Positions 57,421 through 64,000 of a stretch of 64,000 bases of DNA are shown piece after piece; the first letter of the stretch is position 1; each line of letters begins with the position of its first letter. The notes beneath the pieces are model-generated. The model saw only the letters and a program-made list of their open reading frames with translations. It searched no databases and was not told the DNA's origin. Source of the DNA: Craspedostauros australis. Taxonomy: Eukaryota > Bacillariophyta > Bacillariophyceae > Mastogloiales > Achnanthaceae. The stretch covers positions 1,426,001-1,490,000 of the forward strand of contig JAMXDE010000011.1 in assembly GCA_026770025.1 (NCBI GenBank), read 5' to 3'. A program made the position numbers and the translations under genes.

Positions 57421-57675
57421 ATGTAAATACCAGAAAGACCGCACGCAATACGCGTAAGCAATACAATTTCAATAGACGCCAATGATGGTATTGTCATTCT
57501 CCAACTTGTCCACAGAGTGTTATGTTCAACCATGTGACTTCCATCGACAGTTCTCTATACTTGCTTGCTTCCTGATCCATCCCCGCGACTACCCTGAGTA
57601 CTGCGGCACCATGAGCATGTACTTGGTTCTCTCCACGAATCCTCTACTCGTACTCGTACCATGATAGAGTACTCT

Positions 57676-59367
57676 CTAGCTGAAATGATACAGATCCTTG
57701 CCTTCAATTCTGCCAACGTTTCGTACATTCTTTTCCAACGCCCCATTCGTCCGGTACATCGCAACGCAAACGAGAACGGGCAGCCGGGGAAGCAGCGATA
57801 GGTCGATGTCGGATGGTCTTGTCGTGTGCGTCTTGCGCTTCTTTTTCGGCGGTCCCTTGTTACCTCCATTGGCCGCTGTTGGCGTTGGCGTTGATGCTGG
57901 CCTCTTCATGTCGCAGCCCCCCTTTTCATCAGAAACGGGAAGAACGGCGGCAGGCTTGCCTTTGTTCACTTTCCCAAAAATGGCATTGTCGTCACATCCC
58001 GATTCCCATGTTTCTCGCAGTTGCTGGCACATGGCTGCATCGCGGCTGATCAACGAAAAGTGGACGATGGGGACCTTCGCACCGACTGCGCGATTGACGT
58101 AGTAACCCTCATTGATCTTCTTCTCGTCCACATCGACGAAGCAGTACACACGTTGTTGCGATTCTGCACTCAGCGCTTTGTACACGTCCTTCCCATCCCG
58201 TCCAGCTCCCCAGATCACAAACGATCCACCGCATTGCTGCCAGACGGAATCGCGCCGCAGCACGGCCCGTTCGAATGCTAGCACACGCAGGGCGAGCAGC
58301 AATTTGCGGGAGGTGCGGAAGCTCTGAGATGTTCCCGTGTGGCGATACGTCACCAAAGGCATCTCCGTTTTGTGAATCTTGCAAACTCCATCCGCCAACA
58401 GATGCTCGTGATAAAATCGCAAGTCTTCTGCCAGCTTCAAACTCTGGGGCGTGTCGATAGTGGGGTGGATCAATCGTTGCTGCAGTGACACGTGGGATGA
58501 GGTAGACTTGCGTTGCGTCGGGTGCGGATCGGTTGCTGATTCAGCGGTCGATTCTTCCGCATTGCGATTATTGTCGTTCTCACCCGTCGTTTTGATTTGG
58601 TCACCGCACGGCGGTGCTTCAATGTACCCACCGAGCTGCTTCCATCGCGAGTGGCACAGCATCCATGTGGGCTGCAGGATCGTGACTTCTCGAAAGCGTT
58701 CCAGCATGATCCGTTCGTCTGTCAAGTCGTTAGCCCACTTCGCGTAGTGCCAAGTCGAATCTGGCGGATCCCGATCGAAGTTGCAACCCAGAATCGTCCG
58801 ATGTCGCTGTTCGTCGTCCATGCTAAGCAAGCACGATACTTGCTCCGCAATCCGATTTGGGTGCATCACATCATCGCTATCCAGAAGGCATAGAAAGACG
58901 AGGGCACTTTCCTCTGTGCACAAGCTGCCGCCAGAATCTTTCCTGTGCCTCTCCCCGAGTTGCACGGCCTGATTCCTTGCATAGCCAGCACCCCGACCCG
59001 TCTTGCAGCTGCTCTTCCCTATCAAAAGATCTGATGGGATGGCGACAGAATCATCATCCTTGGTTGGACTTCGAGGCTCCAGGTATCCATCTTTCAATCG
59101 TTTCAGCACGGACCAGCTCTCGTCGCAGGAGCCATCATCGAAGCAGCAAACCGTGACGTGGATCGAATGCCCATCGAAACTGGATTCAAGCGTCTTCGGC
59201 ATGCATTGGTGCATCGCAGAACGGACGGCCGGTTCCACCGTATCTGCTGCATTGTGCACCGGTACGATGACGTCGACGAAGATCTTTCTGGTCACCATTG
59301 GAGGCCAGGAAGCAGATGTGGTTTGGCGAGAGTGATCGGAATGTCGTGGACAACGCAGAGATCTCAT
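57676..59367 (-). CDS. B3GNTL1: B3GNTL1-type family 2 glycosyltransferase
   Basis: Single-exon 563-residue protein. The N-terminal GT-A domain shows DVIVPVHNAADTV, CCFDDGSCDES, GRGAGYARNQAV, the DxD-bearing LLDSDDVMHPNR and ILGCNFDRDPPDSTWHYAKW; then LAEDLRFYHEHLLADG, YRHT, FVIWGAGRDGKDVYKALSAE and FVDVDEKKINEGYY match the C-terminal half of B3GNTL1 (a predicted UDP-GlcNAc:beta-Gal N-acetylglucosaminyltransferase-like protein), and the end VCVAMYRTNGALEKN also fits. The acceptor in this organism is unknown. There is no signal anchor, so action on the cytosolic side is likely. Insertions rich in Asn, Asp and Lys split the conserved blocks. The start could be the Met before VTRKIFVDVIVP rather than the first one. 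Divergent from HSP20. Confidence 0.88.
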   Translation of the reverse strand: MRSLRCPRHSDHSRQTTSASWPPMVTRKIFVDVIVPVHNAADTVEPAVRSAMHQCMPKTLESSFDGHSIHVTVCCFDDGSCDESWSVLKRLKDGYLEPRSPTKDDDSVAIPSDLLIGKSSCKTGRGAGYARNQAVQLGERHRKDSGGSLCTEESALVFLCLLDSDDVMHPNRIAEQVSCLLSMDDEQRHRTILGCNFDRDPPDSTWHYAKWANDLTDERIMLERFREVTILQPTWMLCHSRWKQLGGYIEAPPCGDQIKTTGENDNNRNAEESTAESATDPHPTQRKSTSSHVSLQQRLIHPTIDTPQSLKLAEDLRFYHEHLLADGVCKIHKTEMPLVTYRHTGTSQSFRTSRKLLLALRVLAFERAVLRRDSVWQQCGGSFVIWGAGRDGKDVYKALSAESQQRVYCFVDVDEKKINEGYYVNRAVGAKVPIVHFSLISRDAAMCQQLRETWESGCDDNAIFGKVNKGKPAAVLPVSDEKGGCDMKRPASTPTPTAANGGNKGPPKKKRKTHTTRPSDIDLSLLPRLPVLVCVAMYRTNGALEKNVRNVGRIEGKDLYHFS

Positions 59368-59798
59368 TTTTGTTGCACATCATCTGTCATGAACATCAAG
59401 GATCGTGACATCTGTGGAAGTGGGGAAATCGGACACTCTACATTGTTGGTGTTGCGGTGGATTTAATAAAACTATATTAATAGTCACTTTCAATTCGTGA
59501 TTTGATTCGAATCGGTCGATCACGGGATTGAAAATGCCCAGGATGTTCATCGAAAGTTCGGTGGACTTCTTTTGGAATCGAATGGAATCGGTGACTTGAA
59601 ACAAAGGAAGCTCGTTCCCCTGAGAAGCACCTCCGACCTCTTCATGCGCAACATCCGCACTACCTACCTCCATCTTCGTGCTCATCATCTTCCACTTCTC
59701 ATATATCACACAAGCTTCTTCTAAAAAGCCACGCCCAAGCACTACGCGTCAACAACAACAGCAACTATAACATCTTCGAAACGAAAGCTCATTCCATC
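59368..59798. other. Divergent intergenic region (glycosyltransferase/HSP20)
   Basis: 431 bp between the divergent starts. It probably carries the HSP20 promoter, including the candidate heat-shock element listed separately. Confidence 0.5.
59545..59560 (+). promoter_or_regulatory. Candidate heat-shock element upstream of HSP20
   Basis: GTTCATCGAAAGTTCG contains GAAAGTTC, a perfect nGAAnnTTCn pair, with another TTC three bases before it instead of the canonical two. It lies about 240 bp upstream of the HSP20 start. Short motif, so chance occurrence is possible. Confidence 0.3.
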
Positions 59799-60608
59799 AT
59801 GATCAAGACAATGTTCTACCACAGTTCCGCGCAACCGTACAAGATCGACGATATCTGGTACCACCCGAGTTGGTTTGACGGTGATTCCGATAAGCCAGCA
59901 TCTCCCGCAGATACTGGTGCTGGTGCCGGCGCTGGTGCTGGCGCCAACGTGAGCAGCGGCAGCAGCAGCGGTGCCCACTTTGCTTCATGCCATGCATCTC
60001 GAAAGCACGCGAGGGACGAATCAGATATGATCTCCCGCCTGCTTTTCCACAAGATGTTCCATCACGGAAGACGCCCGCGCGTTGGTTGCCGTGTTGCGGC
60101 AACGCCTTCCTGTTCGCCATCGTCATTCGTTGACGAAGGCAACGGTAAGGCCTTCGTCAGCTTCGACCTCCCAGGCGTTCGCGCAGACGATGTCACTGTC
60201 ACGATCATGTCCGATTGCGTGATGATCGAGGCTGTGCGAAAGCCCTTCTCATCCGCCGGAACGAATGACGAGACCTGCGGCGCAGCGGCCAGCAAGACAC
60301 GCAAGATGAAGTATTCCGTCGACCTGGACGATGTGGATCCTGCCACGATCACAGCCAACCTCAACGACGGGGTTCTTGTGCTGAAGGCCGACCGGCTGAT
60401 CAAGCAACCATTCAAGTCCGTCCAAATTCCGGTCACATCTAATGAGCATGTTCGTCATTGGTCACCTTCCGTCACCGACCAAGTGGAACTCGACGCCAAG
60501 CCAATTGCCTCAGAATTGGAGGAAGAAGTAACGGACGCAGTCGCCGCAACAGCGGCAGTACCCAAAGCAGCACAAAACGACGACGAAAACAAGGCAATGG
60601 AGGGCTGA
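59799..60608 (+). CDS. Small heat-shock protein (HSP20/alpha-crystallin domain)
   Basis: Single-exon 269-residue protein. The alpha-crystallin domain spans about residues 117-212: KAFVSFDLPGVRADDVTVTI, EAVRKPF, then a Cys/Ala insertion, MKYSVDLDDVDPATITANLN and DGVLVLKADR, the last corresponding to the conserved GVL strand. Residues about 30-60 are a Gly/Ala/Ser-rich linker and the C-terminal 45 residues are acidic. Small heat-shock proteins form oligomers that hold unfolding proteins until ATP-dependent chaperones refold them. The IxI/V tail motif may be the IPV just after the domain (VQIPVTS). No clear targeting sequence, so cytosolic location is likely. A candidate heat-shock element lies upstream. 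Confidence 0.9.
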   Translation: MIKTMFYHSSAQPYKIDDIWYHPSWFDGDSDKPASPADTGAGAGAGAGANVSSGSSSGAHFASCHASRKHARDESDMISRLLFHKMFHHGRRPRVGCRVAATPSCSPSSFVDEGNGKAFVSFDLPGVRADDVTVTIMSDCVMIEAVRKPFSSAGTNDETCGAAASKTRKMKYSVDLDDVDPATITANLNDGVLVLKADRLIKQPFKSVQIPVTSNEHVRHWSPSVTDQVELDAKPIASELEEEVTDAVAATAAVPKAAQNDDENKAMEG

Positions 60609-62129
60609 AGAGGGCCCAAGTCTCCACAACCCGCCAGTCACTGTGCATCCTTCAATTCTAAACACAACATACCACGAATGAGTCAGAAGTTTTCATCTTG
60701 AACACATAACATGAGTACGCAATAGTCGCTCCAATTCAACAACATGCGACTAGTAGGTGTGCAGCTCGTCGGTCAGGGTTATGGCTGTGCGTCTGCTGAG
60801 CTCGTGCCTGGCGTTTCAGACTTTCTCTCTGGAGCGCGGATACCCGCACCCGGGTTCCCTGGAGCTTTGGTCTCACAATTCTGCAGTCTTGCGCACAAAG
60901 TCAGCATGCCCATTCTCGATGAAGTACTGGGCTCTGACGTGGTCGCTCTTTCGTTTGCGCTGCTTCCAGAATGGGTTGTCGCCCGGATTTTCGTACTTTG
61001 GACAGTCGTAGCAACCCTTCTGTGGGCAGCTGGATGACACTATTCGTGCCATCAGCGTAAACGTACATAATGTGATTTCGCAATGTGAAAGGGTGGAAGA
61101 GTTCAATGTGGATACATCGGGCATCACGGTAGCAGTAACCGAAGAAGTGTGGTTCAAAACTGGTGAGTGCGGATGTTGCATTTCGCGCAAACACAATCTG
61201 ATCACGGAGATGGTGACTTCACGACACACCACGGACACCCACAGGCATAGGCAAGCATTTCACCAACTTACTGAGACATCGATGTTTGAGGGTATGGTAC
61301 CAGCTGGTGCGGTGGTTGGCGTCAGTATCACGCATTGCGACATGGACGGGGATATGAGCCTTTCCCAGGTGTCGATGATCGGACCTTCCATCACCTTCAT
61401 CGCGTGCTGTTTCAAACTCGACCAGCTCGTCGTAGCTCACGCGGTGCATACAACTCACTGGGCAGCTCTGAGTCGCTTGGTCAACGTCCGGCGTTGCCTG
61501 CTGGCGGAACGTCCGGGCTCTGCCGCTCTCGAGCATCAGGAACGAATTTGGCGAGACGGACGCGCACTAGCAAAGAGAGAGGGATAGGCGGAGGCGCGCA
61601 CGTGTGGTTGGTTGGTTGGATGCAAAGAGTAAAGTAGATGAATGCATGGATAGATGCGGTACAGATAGAATTGGCGACGTGAGAAAGAAAGAGGTTGCGA
61701 TGGTTGCGTAGCTTCACGTCCATGCCACCAACAGGTGCACTCCACATAGACCAGCTCTCTGCTCTGGAAGACTCTCGCACCATCCTTGGAGAAGTCTTTT
61801 CTGGAGTCTTGTTCCACCAGCACCCACACATCATGTCTTCGCATCAACATTTAATTGATAGACGCCATGTACTTACCTGCATGCACCCAATACATGATTC
61901 TTCGTCAATGAAAACTAAAAGGCAGAGCGTTGAGTAAAGAATGGGGTAGAATGGAGTTGAATCGAGACGAGTCGAACGGAGTGGATTAGTAGATTTCGGG
62001 CAGGGCAGGCCAGCGGCTCAAGAAGGCATGGCCGCAGCAAGCGAAGAGGCTCGATGCGGCGCAGAGAATGAAGCGAGGACCAACGACAAGATGAAAGCTG
62101 TGCATGCAGTGCCAATTCGAGTGCGAGCA
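60609..62129. other. Intergenic region with an unresolved minus-strand coding candidate
   Basis: About 1.5 kb between HSP20 and the gene at 62130. It contains a stretch on the minus strand (60873-61536) that looks partly protein-coding but could not be spliced into one frame; see that entry. The rest (61540-62129) shows nothing recognisable. Confidence 0.4.
60873..61536 (-). CDS. Possible small multi-exon gene, structure unresolved
   Basis: A Met at 61536 opens MLESGRARTFRQQATPDVDQ and reaches a GTGAGT donor; a 52-nt intron to AAACAG would join in phase to HAMKVMEGPIIDTWERLISP, ending at a GTAAGT donor. The last part of the region reads SSCPQKGCYDCPKYENPGDN in the frame that stops at 60873, with several Cys and a basic end. 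I could not find a consensus splice that links the middle to this end, so the gene model is incomplete. No family recognised. It may be a real short gene with very small introns, or two overlapping chance frames. Confidence 0.3.
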
Positions 62130-63458
62130 TCAATGCAAACGCCCGATCAACTCACTGAACTGCCCATCATTCAAGTAGATTGGTGTATTCGTATTTGGGA
62201 CCTTGTGGACCAGGCGGTGGCTGCTTTTCGCTCCGCTGGCGAGTCGTTGGCTGGAAGCCGAACTTGCGACCTCTCTGGCCTCCTCCAGATGATTGTCCCA
62301 GTCCAGAATCTCGCACTCATCCATCATGGTGTCATACACCGAAGATCTTTCCTTGGTTTCTTCGGCGGTGGCAGCGCCGTAGGTGGTGCGCATCTCGGCT
62401 TCACTTTGACTGCGCTCGATTTGGGTTGGGGTTCGAATGCCGTGATTTCGAATATCCCTGAACACGGCCTCGACCAGGTCAGTTCGGAATTCCACATGTC
62501 GCCTGACATCGTCCATGTTGGCGATGTGCTGGTATTCGTTCGAATGGCCCAGAACAGTTTCAAGATACATTTGCAGGAACTGATGCTCAAGCATGTATCC
62601 GCTTCCGTAGACACCATATTTCGAAATAGTGGAGAGCACTCGCTTGTCATGAGCGCCGACCTTGCCCTTCTTCTCTGAGAGCAAAGCCTTGGTCATCCAT
62701 GCTGCGACGCCAGCGGCGTTCAGGATGGATTCGCCCGTGGCTTCATGCTCCACAGAATGTTCCTGGAACATGGCCGACACCGAGGACGCCAGGAACTCAG
62801 TTGCTTGGCAGTCCCCTCCGTCGCATTCAACGAGTTGTCCAACATCGTTGAGTTCATCCTTGGTTAGCTTTGGCAGCGCTCGGCCTCCTTCGATCAGCAT
62901 GAGTTCTGGACTTTGGTTGCACCGGACCAGCATGGAAATCTCCTTCCCCATTTCATCGATGAAGGACTGGGAGGTCACGTAGGATTCGAAGCCCGTGTCG
63001 TACAAGGGCGGGTCATCGGGCATCACAGGGGCTTGGATCTCGTCGATCGTGGAAGTCAACCACCCATCTTCCTCTCCGATTTCATTGGAAGCGTTGGGAT
63101 TTTGCAGTTCCATCTCACGTGCTGCGTGAGCGGCAATGCTATCGAAAGGAACCTCGTAGTCCTGCACCTTGTTGTCCGGATTCTCGGATGATAGCGCGTC
63201 CCAATCGTCGGCGACGCCCCAGCCGCTGGATTTCGCGGTGGCATGATGGGTGTTGTGCGTTGGTGGACCATCGGCAGGAAGGATGCGGTTGAGCATGTTC
63301 GGTGCAGTGCGCAATGATGGTGAGATGAGAACGAAGGAATTGACTTCGGCATGGGCCAGCATGAGCAAAAGGCCCACCGCGTACCGTCCTTCACGATGCC
63401 CACGAAGGCCGAAAGCAGAGGTGGATGGGGTTAGAAATCTCATGGTGGGCCCCATCAA
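62130..63458 (-). CDS. Unrecognised protein with probable plastid-type presequence
   Basis: Open frame of 442 residues. From the second Met the N terminus reads MRFLTPSTSAFG, a basic stretch and a hydrophobic core (AVGLLLMLAHAEVNS/FVLISPS), with Phe after a possible signal cleavage site, as in diatom plastid presequences. The mature part is acidic and helical with no family I recognise; LLSEKKGKVGAHDKRVLSTI and YGSGYMLEHQFLQMYLETVL are weakly reminiscent of paired helix-loop-helix modules. Near the end, TTCA/GTGAGT is a good splice donor, so the last seven residues may belong to an intron and a further exon may lie between 62130 and about 61980; I could not find a convincing in-phase acceptor. 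Confidence 0.65.
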   Translation of the reverse strand: MMGPTMRFLTPSTSAFGLRGHREGRYAVGLLLMLAHAEVNSFVLISPSLRTAPNMLNRILPADGPPTHNTHHATAKSSGWGVADDWDALSSENPDNKVQDYEVPFDSIAAHAAREMELQNPNASNEIGEEDGWLTSTIDEIQAPVMPDDPPLYDTGFESYVTSQSFIDEMGKEISMLVRCNQSPELMLIEGGRALPKLTKDELNDVGQLVECDGGDCQATEFLASSVSAMFQEHSVEHEATGESILNAAGVAAWMTKALLSEKKGKVGAHDKRVLSTISKYGVYGSGYMLEHQFLQMYLETVLGHSNEYQHIANMDDVRRHVEFRTDLVEAVFRDIRNHGIRTPTQIERSQSEAEMRTTYGAATAEETKERSSVYDTMMDECEILDWDNHLEEAREVASSASSQRLASGAKSSHRLVHKVPNTNTPIYLNDGQFSELIGRLH

Positions 63459-64000
63459 TAGAAGCCGTTGTTGCTGTTCCTGTTGCTACCTGTCCAAGCT
63501 GCTCGAACCACAAATCGAGTCTGTTCCTTGTTGTTTGGCTGGGTTTGTGTCGGCTAGGAAATCGATGGCTGTTGGCCAGCAGCTGTGAATGTGCGAATGT
63601 GTGTTCCCTCAGCTCGTGCATCTCTCTCGTCGAATCGAGGGAGATGCCTGCTGCTCCTTCCTTCTGCGACAAGCCCTCCTCTGCTCGCGCCACCCCAGTG
63701 CGTGTTGAGACTTTCGGATGCGAACATCATCGTTCTTGTTGGTTGGTATCTTCCGATGATGGGTTTGTTCTTTGGTGTCTGTCCGTCGGCAGAACCGATG
63801 GAATCGAGTTCTCTTTTGTCGCTTTGTTGTCTGCGTGGCCGATGCGAAGCAGGTTGGTTCGTTCGCCAGAAGTCCCCACGTTCGGACAAGCGAATTGCAG
63901 TCTGTGACAGGTTGTGATGTGCTCTGCCTTTCTTTGCACCTCCATGTCTGCAAACCCGCGCCATTCAGCCAAGGGGGAAACATGTTGAGATACCAATGCG
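63459..64000. other. Upstream region at window end
   Basis: 542 bp upstream of the gene at 62130-63458. Long open frames on both strands overlap without any domain. Presumably promoter and 5' UTR. The window ends here. Confidence 0.4.

Overview
The window is 64 kb of nuclear DNA from a eukaryotic, probably photosynthetic stramenopile and most likely a diatom. Genes are compact, with few and short GT-AG introns (about 90-350 nt; donors mostly GTGAGT, GTAAGT or GTACGT). The gene set includes phytotransferrin/Fea1-type iron proteins, a KRE6/SKN1 beta-glucan transglycosylase of the kind used for chrysolaminarin, and several proteins with a signal peptide followed by a plastid-type presequence. 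No rRNA, tRNA or CRISPR array was found. Species cannot be fixed from the sequence alone.

Layout. 1-11 kb: 3' part of an SLC10A7-like carrier, prefoldin subunit 2, a possible plastid membrane protein, a four-RRM protein, a protein fusing CPSF30 zinc fingers to YTH and DCD domains, and an acyl-CoA-binding protein. 11.5-23 kb is a transposon island: a 5.3-kb mariner/IS630-like element (11558-16838) and, 49 bp further on, a 6.1-kb PIF/Harbinger-like element (16888-22970). Both have terminal inverted repeats, target-site duplications and open transposase genes. 23-38 kb: a fibrillin-like plastid protein, the KRE6-like transglycosylase, a plant-type glutaminyl cyclase, the helicase PRP43/DHX15, an organellar release factor of RF1 type with an altered codon-recognition loop, and a TM9SF protein. 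38.8-44.3 kb: a tandem pair of diverged Fea1/phytotransferrin genes. 44.6-64 kb: SNAPC3, a monoacylglycerol-lipase-like hydrolase, a long IQ-motif coiled-coil protein, an unrecognised basic nuclear-type protein, a B3GNTL1-type glycosyltransferase, an HSP20 chaperone, an unresolved minus-strand coding candidate and an unrecognised probable plastid protein.

Most genes are unrelated housekeeping genes in divergent or convergent pairs. Two places look functionally organised. The Fea1 pair sits head to tail and shares its first intron. The Harbinger-like element carries two divergent genes around a 268-bp cluster of seven GTCGGA motifs; the same motif occurs twice, 30 bp apart, in each terminal repeat. 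Its second protein has a segment that looks like an alpha-crystallin/p23 fold, and this cassette is my best candidate for something not previously described. The CPSF30-YTH-DCD fusion, whose retained intron would encode a short zinc-finger-only form, is the second. Exon coordinates were worked out by hand from splice consensus and reading-frame continuity, and function assignments rest on remembered family motifs, not on searches.
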